DNA from: Flavisolibacter longurius
GTDB taxonomy: Bacteria; Bacteroidota; Bacteroidia; Chitinophagales; Chitinophagaceae
NCBI GenBank assembly: GCA_014163555.1
Contig: JACJGO010000023.1
Span: 51,265 to 115,264 of the forward strand
DNA: 64,000 nucleotides
Direction of reading: 5' to 3'
This document shows, piece by piece, positions 30,584-40,496 of the stretch. The notes under the pieces were generated by a model that was given only the letters and a program-made list of their open reading frames with translations, ran no database searches and was not told where the DNA came from. Position 1 is the first letter of the stretch. Every line of letters starts with the position of its first letter. A program made the position numbers and the translations under genes.

Positions 30584-32623
30584 TTTTTTGGTTTTAGGTT
30601 GATGACTAGCAAAAAATAGCAAGGTGCCAAACGTGGATAGCAGTATCCGGAAGTATACAAATCTTACGCAATTGTTATACAACAATCCTCAGAAGCAGAC
30701 GTGTGCATTTCAATCTCTCTGGTTAGCCTTCAGGAGGTAGGATTGGAAGAGCAAGGCATCATGTATGATGAATTACGAACCTTGAGCCAAAAGCAGCATC
30801 AAGTTACACCATCACTAGCAACCTTGTATTGAGAATTGTCAGCACATACAATGAAAAAAATCATTTGTTTGTCTTCCAAACATATCGCTGGCAACACGCC
30901 CTGAAGAAATAGGAGTAATTTTTTGGCGAACGGGAAAAATGAACTGCAACATCTCCCGCCCGAAGCACGCATCACCGCTGTCTTCACCAAGCAGAAACCG
31001 GACCTTCTTATTCTCTACCGGGTGATTACGAGCCTTGGCTTTGTTGATTTTGAACACTGAAGAAAGCTTCGGCTGTTGCAAAATTATGGTGAGGACCAAC
31101 ACCATCGTTTGGTATGTGTCTGTCTTACTTTTCAAGTAAAGTCTGCACATAACCAATATCATAGTCATGCTCTCCAGGTTGAAACTTATAACCGCAAATA
31201 TTTTACAAAAAGGGAGAGGGTAAGTTTGCAAAGTGTAAGTTCATCATTATCCATTAGCCTTGCACAGGTAATTGCAATTGTAAAATAATAAGTTTGTAAC
31301 ATTGACAGTTCCTCGTTTTAACCCGTACAGGACATTATCTTATTGAGAAATGGAAGAATATATCCTCATACTATAGTCGTTTCAAAACTACTTCCCGTTC
31401 TTTTTCTAAGAAAAGATTAGAGTATTCAATTTCGCCAAATCTCAATATGACATCAGATTAGTATGCGCCGACATTCTCCAATATTTTAAAAATTCGATAT
31501 TTTATTGCGACAGCAGCATATTTGACTCAAAGAAAGATTTATTATTATGGGAAACATTATTGAGTGCTGATTGTAAGATGATCATTATCTCCAAGGTCAT
31601 GCCTGAAATTTAAGGGTGGCTTAACTCTAATCCTAGTCTAATCATGGCACAGGCCATTACAAGCTGATATCCGAATATTTCTATTGGAGATATTTCTACC
31701 GATACTCAAGAATTTCAGGCCTGTTTTTCTTATTATGTTAGATTGTTATGGTTTAGAAAGAATGTAACAAAATTGGAAGTAATGAAACAGGATAAGATTT
31801 TAAAGGAGAACTAACACATGAAGAATGGAATGTCGTCCGCAATATTATCCAAAAGAAATATGGGCCCCGTGCATGTCAGCTGCCTAAAAAAGAAAAGGAG
31901 GGTGCAAAGTTTTGGCATCTACATACTAATGAAGCATAAATTTTATAGCGTTTCATCATAGCATTACTAAAAGTAAGAAGGTAGTGAAACTTAGCAAGTA
32001 GAGGACATTCAGGAGCAGTTCTATAAATTACAATGGATTCTTGATACACAGTATCAAGCACATTTATTCTCAGACGCTTATGTTTACAATTTCTCATCTT
32101 TTAAGACCTATCCATTCCCAGCCAGAAATACAGCCTTGAACGATGCTTTTATAAAAAATCCCGATAACATTTAGTGGAGAAGCCTGAAGGTATATTGGAG
32201 GACATTTTACCAACTTATTTTACCCCCGTGACAGCCCATTGCTGGATATAAGGGCATTATTATACAGAGATGCAATTTATTGCGGAGAAGGAGATGGCAA
32301 AATTATTTTCAGTTAAAGCAGAAACATGTGGACTGAATTTAAACTTATTTCCCAAGCGTAACTGCCATATATGGCTGGCTCCTTTAAATATCGGGTCGTA
32401 TTTAAAGGGATGTGCTGCCATTGCCGAGGATAGATGCCTCAAAGGAGATTCATTTCAAATTCCTATTCTTAATGTTCATCAAACAATATTTTGTGGCGAA
32501 GATTTTATACAGCAATGATTTATAATCATGGAGAAAGATGGATGGGAAAAAAATAGCAGTGGTTGAAAATAGTTCGAAGACTTAAGCCTATTAAATGTCC
32601 CCTCAGGCGTCCCCTAAAAAGAA
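30584..32623. other. Gap of about 2 kb without an intact gene
   Basis: The right half is AT-rich. A few short frames look like decayed coding sequence: about 45 codons at 31803-31938 (ELTHEEWNVVRNIIQKKYG onwards) and about 23 codons before 32174 (TYPFPARNTALNDAFIKNP), each bounded by stops. I do not recognise either. No integrase or transposase could be found although the stretch ends at a tRNA. Confidence 0.5.
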
Positions 32624-32657
32624 AAACCCTCATCAAACTTACGCCTGATAAGGGTTT
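32624..32657 (-). terminator. Terminator of tRNA-Leu(GAG)
   Basis: AAACCCTCATCA and TGATAAGGGTTT pair over 12 bases with one G-T type pair, and on the minus strand the stem is followed by a T-rich run. It lies 14 bp after the tRNA. Confidence 0.85.
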
Positions 32658-32670
32658 CAAAATTTACTTG

Positions 32671-32755
32671 TGCCCAGGACTGGATTCGAACCAGCACGCC
32701 CTTTACGAGCACCACCACCTCAAAGTGGCTTGTCTACCAGTTTCAACACCTGGGC
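32671..32755 (-). tRNA. tRNA-Leu (anticodon GAG)
   Basis: An 85-base class II tRNA. Acceptor stem GCCCAGG with CCTGGGC, discriminator A, T-loop GGTTCGAATCC, anticodon stem CCACT/GGTGG around loop TTGAGGT giving anticodon GAG (codon CTC, CTT by wobble), and a long variable arm. CCA is not encoded. Its 3' end and terminator are partly duplicated at 19946-20018. Confidence 0.93.
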
Positions 32756-32844
32756 AGTTTTACGTTTACCGTTTGAAAGTTTACCGTTTACAGTTAGCAA
32801 GCAGCGAACAGGAAACGTTGAAAAGTAACTGTGAAGAGCGGTCG

Positions 32845-32852
32845 CAAATGTA
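32845..32852 (-). promoter_or_regulatory. Probable -7 box for tRNA-Leu(GAG)
   Basis: TACATTTG on the minus strand fits TAnnTTTG, with TTG 18 bases upstream. It is about 90 bases before the tRNA and just past the stop of the histidine kinase gene. Between lie short direct repeats of GTTTACCGTTT. Confidence 0.4.
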
Positions 32853-32856
32853 ATGG

Positions 32857-34035
32857 TTATTTTTTCAAAACAATGCGAAAAGTTGTTCCTTTTCCCACTT
32901 CGGAATGCTTCACGGTAAGGGACCCCTGGTGGTACTGATCAATAATTCGTTTGGAAAGGCTCAGCCCCAATCCCCAGCCCCGCTTTTTGGTGGTGAATCC
33001 TGGTTTAAACACCTTGTCGAGGTTCTGCCGGCTGATGCCTTTCCCGGTGTCCGATACATCGATCACCACTTCCTTTTCGTTGCCGGAAATATCCACCGTA
33101 ATGCGCCCCTTGCCTTCCATGGCATCCAACCCGTTTTTCAGAAGGTTTTCTATCACCCAGTCGAACAGAGGCGGGGATATTCGGGCCAATATGTTTTGCT
33201 GGTGCGCATTGATGGCAAATGTTACTTTGCCGCCAGCCCGTTTTTGTACATAATCCACCATGTTCTCTACCTGCAGCACTACGTTCTTTTCTTCCAGTTG
33301 TGGCGAGGAGCCAATCTTCCCGAACCGATCCGACACAAGCCGTAGCCGCGATACATCTTTTTCAATTTCGTACACAAAATCTTCCTGGCTATGCGTTTCT
33401 TTTAAGATCTCCACCCAACCTTCGAGCGACGAAACCGGTGTGCCCAACTGGTGCGCCGTTTCTTTGGCCATGCCGGCCCATACGCCATTTTGCGTGGAGC
33501 GAAAAGAAGACCGGATGGCCTGTATGGTAATAAAAATGAAAAGACCAACAATAAACAGTTGTATCAACGGATAATACCGCACCTCTTTCAGCAGTTGCGA
33601 TTCGCCATAATAGTACCGGTTACGTTGTGTTGAGTCCAGTGGATTTACCCATTCCACCGAAAGTTTGCTGGAGCGGAAATCATTTAGCTTTTCCCGCAGG
33701 TAAGTGTTCTGGTTTAGATCACGGATTGTATCCCCCTGCGACCAACCACCGGTTACTTGGGCAGAATCCAAATTGACCCATTCAAAAATGCTGTCCCTTT
33801 CATTGGTTGCAATAATTGGGATATCGTTTTGCCGTGTGATAATCAGCGGCAGCGTAACATCGTTATTGGCTGTATTTAAGAGTGATTTTCCAGCTTCAAG
33901 CCAAAGCTCCACTTTGCGGCGCTCATCTTTTGCAATCTTGTTGGCGAGGTAGGACGAGTACGCGATGGTACCGCTTACAATCAGGATGGCAATCAGTGCC
34001 AGTAGGGTTCGCCAGTTGAGGAGTTGCCGGAACAT
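32857..34035 (-). CDS. Membrane sensor histidine kinase
   Basis: A 392-residue inner membrane kinase. Helix 1 is at about 12-30, a periplasmic sensor domain of about 120 residues follows, and helix 2 is at about 150-170. The phosphoacceptor helix carries AKETAHQLGTPVSSLEGW (His about 195), a variant seen in many Bacteroidota kinases. The ATP-binding domain has the N box (ENLLKNGLDAM), the G1 box (DVSDTGKGIS) and the G2 box (GWGLGLSLSKRI). No response regulator gene is adjacent, so it is an orphan kinase. The start is at 34035; the frame of the divergent glycosyltransferase may begin within this gene. Confidence 0.92.
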   Translation of the reverse strand: MFRQLLNWRTLLALIAILIVSGTIAYSSYLANKIAKDERRKVELWLEAGKSLLNTANNDVTLPLIITRQNDIPIIATNERDSIFEWVNLDSAQVTGGWSQGDTIRDLNQNTYLREKLNDFRSSKLSVEWVNPLDSTQRNRYYYGESQLLKEVRYYPLIQLFIVGLFIFITIQAIRSSFRSTQNGVWAGMAKETAHQLGTPVSSLEGWVEILKETHSQEDFVYEIEKDVSRLRLVSDRFGKIGSSPQLEEKNVVLQVENMVDYVQKRAGGKVTFAINAHQQNILARISPPLFDWVIENLLKNGLDAMEGKGRITVDISGNEKEVVIDVSDTGKGISRQNLDKVFKPGFTTKKRGWGLGLSLSKRIIDQYHQGSLTVKHSEVGKGTTFRIVLKK

Positions 34036-35133
34036 AGCTCCGAAAATAAAGAGGATAGGTCCGCATCTGCTATATTTGAAAAAAATATTTTCTTGCCGAC
34101 TGCCGAACCATCAGTAGCCATTGTGATTTTAAACTGGAACGGGAAACACCACCTTGCACAATTTCTTCCTTCTGTTTTTACCACTACCTATTCCAATGTA
34201 AAGCTGGTGGTAGCCGACAATGCCTCCACCGATGATTCGCTCCATTTTTTGCAGGCAAACTATCCGCACATATCGATATTAAAGCTGACCGAAAACCATG
34301 GCTTTGCCAAAGGCTATAATGAAGCCCTGAAACAGGTGGAAGCAGATTATTACATGCTCCTGAATTCGGATGTGGAAGTGACACCGAATTGGCTGCAGCC
34401 CATGGTTGCTCTCCTGGAAAAAAATGATTCACATGCAGCTTGTCAACCCAAGATCAGGGCGCATAAAAACAAGCCTTTTTTTGAATACGCCGGTGCGGGT
34501 GGCGGTTGGCTCGATGCCTTTGGGTATCCGTTTGCAAGGGGTCGCATTTTTGATATTTGCGAAGAAGACCGATTGCAGTACCAGGACTGCGAAGAAGTGT
34601 TTTGGGCAACCGGTGCGGCCATGCTGATACGCAGCAAGGTATTCCACCAACTCAAAGGTTTTGATGAATATTTTTTTGCCCACCAGGAAGAGATTGACCT
34701 TTGCTGGCGCATCCAACTGGCCGGGTATAAAATCTTTTGCTGTCCCGAATCGGTAGTGTATCATGTAGGCGGCGGCACCTTGCCAAGGGGCAATACCAAA
34801 AAAACCTATCTCAATTTTCGCAACAACCAGATCATGCTGGCCAAAAACCTTCCCTGGAGCGAAAAGTGGTGGAAGATACCGTTTCGTCTCCTGCTGGATC
34901 ATGTTTCGGCTGTGAAGGGTTTGCTTGGCGGCGAGGGTGGTTACTATATTGCCATTGTGGAAGCCCACTTTGCTTTTTTTTATTGGGTGGTGTTTGGCAA
35001 CAAAACCTGGGTGCCTAAAAAGCGACGTAAACTGTGTACGCTGGACGGTGTGTTTTGCGGCAACCTGGTTTGGGAACATTTTGTGCAGCGAAAAAATACT
35101 TTTGCGGCTATCGTCACCAAGAAAAAAAGTTAA
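34024..35133 (+). CDS. Family 2 glycosyltransferase
   Basis: Transfers a sugar from a nucleotide donor, probably for polysaccharide or lipopolysaccharide synthesis. GT-A features: VAIVILNWNGKHHLAQFLPSV at the start, VVADNASTDDS, the metal-binding LLNSDVEV, and the acceptor-side HQEEIDLCWR. The rhamnosyltransferase-like subgroup fits the length of about 345-369 residues. The frame has no ATG near the start: a TTG at 34024 would overlap the divergent kinase gene by 12 bp, and a second TTG at 34093 lies directly before the conserved core and is equally likely. A C-terminal amphipathic region may attach it to the membrane. Confidence 0.9.
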   Translation: MPEHSSENKEDRSASAIFEKNIFLPTAEPSVAIVILNWNGKHHLAQFLPSVFTTTYSNVKLVVADNASTDDSLHFLQANYPHISILKLTENHGFAKGYNEALKQVEADYYMLLNSDVEVTPNWLQPMVALLEKNDSHAACQPKIRAHKNKPFFEYAGAGGGWLDAFGYPFARGRIFDICEEDRLQYQDCEEVFWATGAAMLIRSKVFHQLKGFDEYFFAHQEEIDLCWRIQLAGYKIFCCPESVVYHVGGGTLPRGNTKKTYLNFRNNQIMLAKNLPWSEKWWKIPFRLLLDHVSAVKGLLGGEGGYYIAIVEAHFAFFYWVVFGNKTWVPKKRRKLCTLDGVFCGNLVWEHFVQRKNTFAAIVTKKKS

Positions 35134-35163
35134 CCGGACTTGTTTTCTCTACGCCTTACCCCT

Positions 35164-35171
35164 TATTTTTG
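35164..35171 (+). promoter_or_regulatory. -7 box before the small membrane protein
   Basis: TATTTTTG fits TAnnTTTG, with TTG at 35140-35142, 21 bases upstream, and the ATG 18 bases downstream. Confidence 0.6.
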
Positions 35172-35188
35172 CACCACAAAATCAGAAC

Positions 35189-35422
35189 ATGGATTATCGC
35201 CAGGCAGAATATCAGGAAGAACTGCAGAAAGTACAGGATCGTGACTTCACACACAACTGGGTTACCTCCTCTGCTTTTATTTTCTATTTGTCCATTGCTT
35301 GTTTGATTGCCTTTGCGTTTGGTACCTGCTATTCGCTTTACACAAAGCGTTTTGAAAAGGCGATTCCGCAGCAGGAGATCGTTGTGCCTCCAAGCACGAA
35401 ATTTTTACCCGAGTACAAATAA
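35189..35422 (+). CDS. Small single-pass membrane protein
   Basis: 77 residues from ATG 35189, chosen because a good promoter sits right upstream; the frame is open further upstream only as a shadow of the glycosyltransferase gene. A charged N-terminus of about 30 residues (EYQEELQKVQDRDF) is followed by one hydrophobic helix (SSAFIFYLSIACLIAFAFGTCYSL) and a short charged tail. I do not recognise the family. It lies between the glycosyltransferase and a tRNA and probably has its own transcript. Confidence 0.7.
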   Translation: MDYRQAEYQEELQKVQDRDFTHNWVTSSAFIFYLSIACLIAFAFGTCYSLYTKRFEKAIPQQEIVVPPSTKFLPEYK

Positions 35423-35460
35423 ATTTTCAAGATTTTTTTTGTTGCAATTATTACGACCCT

Positions 35461-35468
35461 TATTTTTG
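35461..35468 (+). promoter_or_regulatory. -7 box of tRNA-Gly
   Basis: TATTTTTG with TTTG at 35438-35441, 19 bases upstream: a textbook Bacteroidota sigma-A promoter, 24 bases before the tRNA. Confidence 0.75.
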
Positions 35469-35492
35469 CAACCCGTTCTTAGAAACACACAC

Positions 35493-35568
35493 GCGGAAGT
35501 AGCTCATTTGGTAGAGCACAACCTTGCCAAGGTTGGGGTGGCCGGTTCGAGCCCGGTCTTCCGCTCCA
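35493..35568 (+). tRNA. tRNA-Gly (anticodon GCC)
   Basis: GCGGAAG/CTTCCGC acceptor stem, discriminator T, encoded CCA, anticodon loop TTGCCAA and T-loop GGTTCGAGCC. 76 bases with CCA. Confidence 0.97.
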
Positions 35569-35600
35569 AAAAATCCTCCCATCGCGGAGGATTTTTTTTA
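35569..35600 (+). terminator. Terminator of tRNA-Gly
   Basis: AAATCCTCC (35571-35579) pairs with GGAGGATTT (35586-35594), followed by T. It separates the two tRNA genes. Confidence 0.85.
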
Positions 35601-35670
35601 CAAACTCGTGATGGCCTTCACTAATTTCGAAAGGCTTACATTCGTTGTTCAACTGCTCTTTTGTTTCTTC

Positions 35671-35756
35671 GCCCTGGTGGTGAAATTGGTAGACACGCAG
35701 GACTTAAAATCCTGTTCGCAGCAATGCGAGTATCGGTTCAAGTCCGATCCGGGGCA
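35671..35756 (+). tRNA. tRNA-Leu (anticodon UAA)
   Basis: Class II tRNA of 86 bases: acceptor GCCCTGG/CCGGGGC, anticodon stem CAGGA/TCCTG around CTTAAAA giving UAA, long variable arm, T-loop GGTTCAAGTCC. CCA is not encoded. Confidence 0.95.
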
Positions 35757-35774
35757 CTGACTTTCAATCTTTTA

Positions 35775-35810
35775 CAAAGGTTCACATGAGTGAACCTTTG
35801 TTGTTTTCTG
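35775..35810 (+). terminator. Terminator of tRNA-Leu(UAA)
   Basis: CAAAGGTTCAC (35775-35785) pairs over 11 bases with GTGAACCTTTG (35790-35800) around ATGA; a T-rich stretch follows. Confidence 0.85.
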
Positions 35811-36582
35811 TGAATTTGCAAACAATTTGCAAACAAACTGCCACAGACAGTCAGTTTTCAAATTTTGATGAAAAGAACTTAACTGTTTAAAGTTACGTAG
35901 CTATTTGTTAGCTGTACGAAATTGAGGAAGTTTAGAATTTCGTTGGCTAATTGAAGACTCATCAACAGAAGATCACTGTTTTCTGTCGCTCTGGATCCGC
36001 ATTAGTAATTTTTATTATTTAAGGGCTCCTACTGCCATTTAGTTTGTAAACTCTATTGCTTAAAATATACTTACAATAACCTTCTCAACTTTTCAGCAGT
36101 TCATTTGGTGATAATACTCCTTTGCAGATTTTCCAGTATTTCATAACCCACAGGCGATCAGTTGTCTTTCCCATCCTCCCAGCAGAATTCGATTTACCGT
36201 TGGTGTACGTTCATTATATCGGGTAAATCATCTGAAATTACAAAAGCGATTCTTTGTAACCAACCACGGAAAAGGTTAGCAAAACCGGTACTCAGCACTT
36301 AGCTTACTCAGGGAATAGCGACTATGGTTCGAGATTTCAGCCCCACCTCGTGAAATCCGCCGCGGCTGGCCTTTGCCGTCTCATCTGTGTTTTGCTTTCG
36401 TAAGAAATGGCGCCAACATCATGCATTCCCGATCACTCAAATACACACCTACCCTTTATAGCAAACACTTTTCTTCATCCCGCCCAAAGAACATACCTAT
36501 CCAAAACCATTTTTGAGCTAAGCTCAAATCTTCTCATGTACAAAATTCACAGTATTCAAAAGTAATTAGACGAACCGAGGGT
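35811..36582. other. Gap of about 770 bp with no gene seen
   Basis: Begins with a direct repeat of TTTGCAAACAA (about 35815-35837) right after the tRNA terminator. Repeats at such a place can be integrase arm sites, but no integrase is visible. Nothing else of note. Confidence 0.5.
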
Positions 36583-37670
36583 TTAAGTGCAAACTGTTTT
36601 ACTAACTTGTGGTTCTGTTGTTTGATACTGCCTATTAAAAATCCACTTAAAGATTTTTGTTGCCCCTTTTGCACCACAACGCATACGAACGTAAATAATG
36701 ACAGCAGACACAAAAGTTAGCAAAGCGATAAATAGTATTGCCATATTAATGTTGAATAAATCAGCAATAATCCCTGTAAGAATTGCTCCAATTGCATAGC
36801 CTAAGTCTCTCCAAAGCCTAAAGACGCCAATGCTCTTTGCCCTGTCCTGCGGATTGGTGTTTTCGGCTACCGTGGAAAGAAAGGTCGGATATACCATTGC
36901 TGTTCCCCATCCGAGAATCGAAGAAAGTATAATGAAATGTAACATGGTATTTGCCCAGACAAGCAGCAATAAAGCAATTGCCTGCAATAGCATTCCTAAA
37001 TAAAGCATGTCCTTCTTACAGAACTTGTCAGCCATCTTCCCGGTAACTAACTGGCCGAGACCCCATACGGCCGGGTAAACTGCTGTTACAACGCCTATCT
37101 GTGCAATTGAAAAGCCTTTTGTTGCTAGTAGAATTGGAAATATACCCCAGGTCATGCCATCGTTCAGATTATTGACCAAACCCGCCTGCGTAACAGAACC
37201 CAAGTTTTTATTCTTCCAGGTGGTTTCCCAGAAGATGCTTTTAAGAGCAGGGACATTACTGGTTATCGCTTCTTTTGCTACATGGTGTTTCGTATCCTTT
37301 ACAAAGAATACGCTCCCTAAAAGTCCCAGTACTGCTAAGACGATACCTACATAGAAAGGATAAGGCCTTACACCAAACTCACCTGCTATCCAGCCGGTAA
37401 GAAAGGCAATGGCTGCCACAGCGATGTATCCTGCAAATTCATTTAAACCCATAGCAAACCCTCGTTGCTTATCGCCAACCAGGTCAATTTTCATGACCAC
37501 GGTACTTGACCATGCTAACCCCTGGTTAACACCCAAAAGCACATTGGCCGCAATGATCCAGTTCCAATTGATTGCAAACATGAGAATAAACGGAATAGGC
37601 AGGCCAATTATCCATCCAGCAATGAGTAAATTCTTTCGACCAAACCTGTTTGCCAGCGATCCGGTGTAAT
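36583..37670 (-). pseudogene. MFS transporter lacking its N-terminus
   Basis: About 360 residues of a major facilitator transporter. The sequence resembles the family from YYTGSLANRFGRKNLLIAGW (the conserved loop after helix 2) onward, with FAMGLNEFAGY, the second-half loop GKMADKFCKKDMLY and 10 remaining helices. The first one to two helices are absent: to the right of about 37670 the frame continues only as the antisense of a kinase gene. The substrate is unknown. Because the start, promoter and first helices are missing, a working product is unlikely. Confidence 0.8.
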
Positions 37671-37671
37671 A

Positions 37672-39315
37672 GCTCAGAACAAAGAGATTGCAGAGCAAAA
37701 AAACAGGATCGAGGAAATGTCGGCAAAAGCTGAAAGAGCGCACCAGGCCAAACTGCGTTTCTTTACTAATATTTCACATGAGTTTCGCACTCCGATGACG
37801 CTAATTCTGGCACCCGTAGAAGAACTGCTACAGAACCCAAAACTGCAGCCGGCCACCAGGCAAACGGTACAGCTGGTGCAGCGCAACGTGATGCGGCTTT
37901 ATCGGTTAGTAAACCAGTTGATGGACTTTCGGAAAGTGGAGATTGAAAAAATGAAACGGCGGGTTTCCGAAAATGACCTTGTTGCTTTCACCAAAGATAT
38001 CACAGCATCGTACAATGTTCTGGCCGCACAGAAGCGGATTGACCTCCAGTTCTTCACTACTGAAAGAACCCTTCCCCTTTGGTTTGACGTGAACATGATT
38101 GACAAAGTCATATTCAACCTGCTATCCAATGCTTTTAAGTTCACCAAAGAGGCCGGATACATTTCTGTCTCTGTCAACAGAACTGAAAAAACCGCCCAGA
38201 TAACTGTCGAAGACAATGGAGTGGGCATGAGCAGAGAAGCATTAGACCATGTATTTGAACCTTTTTTTCAAGGTGAGTATGAAAATTATAAAGGTTCAGG
38301 TCTGGGCTTGGCACTTTCCAAAGAATTTATTGAATTGCACAAAGGCATCATCAGGGTCAATAGTGAAAAAGGAAAAGGCACAAAATTTACTGTTGAATTG
38401 CCGCTTGGAAAAGAACACTTGTCAGCAGAGGAAATCAGTACCCAGCATAACCAGCACTCACTTATCTATGAAGAAGCAAAGATTTTTACTTCGGAGCTTC
38501 TGCCAATAGCAAAGCGGCAGGACACTGAAACAACAAGCGAAGGACCACAAAAGAGCCAGTGTATTCTTCTAATTGAAGACAACGAAAGTCTCCGGAATTA
38601 CCTAAAAGAACGGCTCGAGAAGCACTATCATATACTGGAGGCCGAAGACGGCAACAAAGCACTGAGCCTGGCAATAGAAAACATTCCTGATTTAATTATT
38701 TCGGATGTAGTCATTCCTGGAAAGAGTGGCCTGGAAGTAACACGCATCTTAAAGAACGATGTCAGAACCTCCCATGTACCGATTGTCCTTCTCACGTCGA
38801 GAAGCGAGGAGCAGCAGCAACTGGAAGGAATGAATGCACAGGCAGACGCTTATCTGACCAAACCATTTAGTCTTCCCATTCTGGAAAAAACCATCAGCAA
38901 TTTTCTGCTCAATTGTGAAAAGATAAAAGCACATTATTCAGGGGAAGTTTTTGCCGAAGAAAAGCAACAGGCATCGAGAAAAACGGATAGAAAGTTTATC
39001 AGCGAATTCACAGCTATTGTAGAAAACAACCTGTCGAATGAGAACTTTACGGTGGAAAACATTTGTGCAGTGATGGCCCTTTCCAAGGTGCAGTTGTACC
39101 GTAAAGTAAAAGCACTCTTGAATTGCAGTGTAAACGACTACATCATCAGCACCCGGCTTCAGAAGGCAAAATATTTTCTTCAGCACGAAGACCTTTCCAT
39201 TTCAGAAGTGGCATTTAAAACCGGCTTTGCCTCTTCCACGTATTTTTCGACAGTTTTCAAAGCAAAGTTTGGCATGAAGCCTTCCGAATTCAAGAGTGGA
39301 AAACCTATTGGATAA
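37672..39315 (+). pseudogene. HTCS hybrid regulator, only the cytoplasmic half remains
   Basis: Reading starts inside the coiled coil (QNKEIAEQKNRIEEMSAKAERAHQ) that normally follows the membrane helix in a hybrid two-component regulator of about 1,300 residues. Preserved: histidine phosphoacceptor (NISHEFRTPMTLI), ATP domain (NLLSNAFKF, DNGVGM, GSGLGLALSKE), receiver domain with IEDNES and the phosphorylatable Asp in LIISDVVIPG, and the AraC-type DNA-binding domain at the C-terminus. The periplasmic sensor and membrane anchor, about 750 residues, are missing. An ATG at 37717 could in principle start a soluble 532-residue protein, but no promoter is seen. The truncation point coincides with that of the opposite MFS gene. 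Confidence 0.85.
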
Positions 39316-40071
39316 GCAAGCAGAAGGAATTTCAATCATCATTTGTCTCTCTGTGTAGCCTGTGACAGGTTTAGGAAAGATTCTTGGATCACTTACATCT
39401 ATCAACTTGTATGCACAATTCCCATCAGGCTCAAAAAAAGGTAAGCATTTGCCATTCGCCAATCCTGTCTTTTTAGATTTGCCCTAAGCTTTCTATGCTT
39501 TCCTTTCTCTCTGCTTATGCTTTTCCATAAGTCATTCGTGATGTCTGCGAAACCAATAAACACAGTTGCGGTAAATCGCTCTATCCTTGCTGCTTTTGAT
39601 GCTTTCGCATATTCCCAGACTCCAACAACATTGGGTGGATTAAGGCAAGGGGGCCGGCAAAAAAATTACCGGTAAACATGCTCCTTTGCATATTGGTTGA
39701 TTCTTCCTTGGTGGCGTGAGCACTTTCAATAAACGTCTTCTGTACCATTACTTTCTTTTTGCCTTTCCATGTTGGATATAGAGAAAACATGCGTTGGAAA
39801 TGAAAAGTGCCTATCCATTCGATAATACTGCTGAGCTTAAAATTTCTATTGAATGATGATAACATAATTTAAATTTTAGAAGATTGATCATTTAATTTTC
39901 AGAAGCAAAACCTTCCATAATGTTTACTTGAGCCGTTCCTCAACTCACTTCGGTATAGTCCCACTCTACCCTTCACCCTTGTGATCGTTCGGCATAACAA
40001 ATGTTCAGATGGATTATAAAGACTGAGAAATGCTGGAAAAATGCGTCGTTGACCTCACCAAGTCAAACATG
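39316..40071. other. Gap of about 750 bp with no convincing gene
   Basis: Open frames on the minus strand at 39202-39462 and 39581-39865 lack recognisable domains. The first has a stretch (AYKLIDVSDPRIFPKPVTGY) that looks coding-like but ends quickly, so it may be a remnant. Confidence 0.5.
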
Positions 40072-40380
40072 TTATTTTAGCAATTGTCCCGCTATGGTAT
40101 GTAACAAATTCAATTTCCCGTTATTCACCGAATAAAGGACGTTTTTTCCTTCTCTTCTTGCACAAACCAACCCAGCCTGTCTAAGGATAGCCAGATGTTG
40201 AGACGCCACTGATTGCTCCAGATTTAATTTTTTATACAGATGGGTCACCGTCATTCCGCCCTTTCCATTTAGGGTTACAAGTATTTGCTGCCGCAACTTG
40301 TGATTTGCAGCACGGAAAACCAATCCTGCTCTTTTCAAGTCATCTTTGTTGATGACTAATTCCTGTGAGATTGTTACCAT
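40072..40380 (-). CDS. ArsR-family winged-helix regulator
   Basis: 102 residues from the ATG at 40380; an earlier in-frame start at 40431 gives an N-terminus with no family match. The winged helix is clear: LRQQILVTLNGKGGMTVTHLYKKLN, then the recognition helix QSVASQHLAILRQAGLVCARREG, then VLYSVN. It has none of the usual metal-binding cysteine pairs, so it is likely a non-metal sensor of the SdpR/BigR-like kind. No target gene is adjacent on the same strand. The divergent side is also empty. Confidence 0.88.
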   Translation of the reverse strand: MVTISQELVINKDDLKRAGLVFRAANHKLRQQILVTLNGKGGMTVTHLYKKLNLEQSVASQHLAILRQAGLVCARREGKNVLYSVNNGKLNLLHTIAGQLLK

Positions 40381-40496
40381 AAACTTGCACAATAATGAAA
40401 CAGTTAAAGAAGGGTGACAGCATTCCAACATGTGAATACTGGCATGGTATCAACTAATAAACGGGATGGTACGCTGGTGCTTGTGCCTAAGCGTAA

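Noticed and set aside
30839..31231. 130-codon minus-strand frame
   Set aside because: No family resemblance; N-terminal part is only A/T-rich hydrophobic noise. Could be a remnant, but not supportable as a gene.
32563..32853. Open frame of 96 codons containing GLDSNQHALYEHHH
   Set aside because: It is the antisense translation of tRNA-Leu(GAG), a common false gene call.
35524..35760. Open frame of 78 codons over the tRNA pair
   Set aside because: It reads through tRNA-Gly and tRNA-Leu(UAA); both tRNAs fold well, so it is not a gene.
39581..39865. 94-codon minus-strand frame downstream of the ArsR gene
   Set aside because: ArsR genes often precede a partner such as an SRPBCC protein, but this translation shows no such fold.
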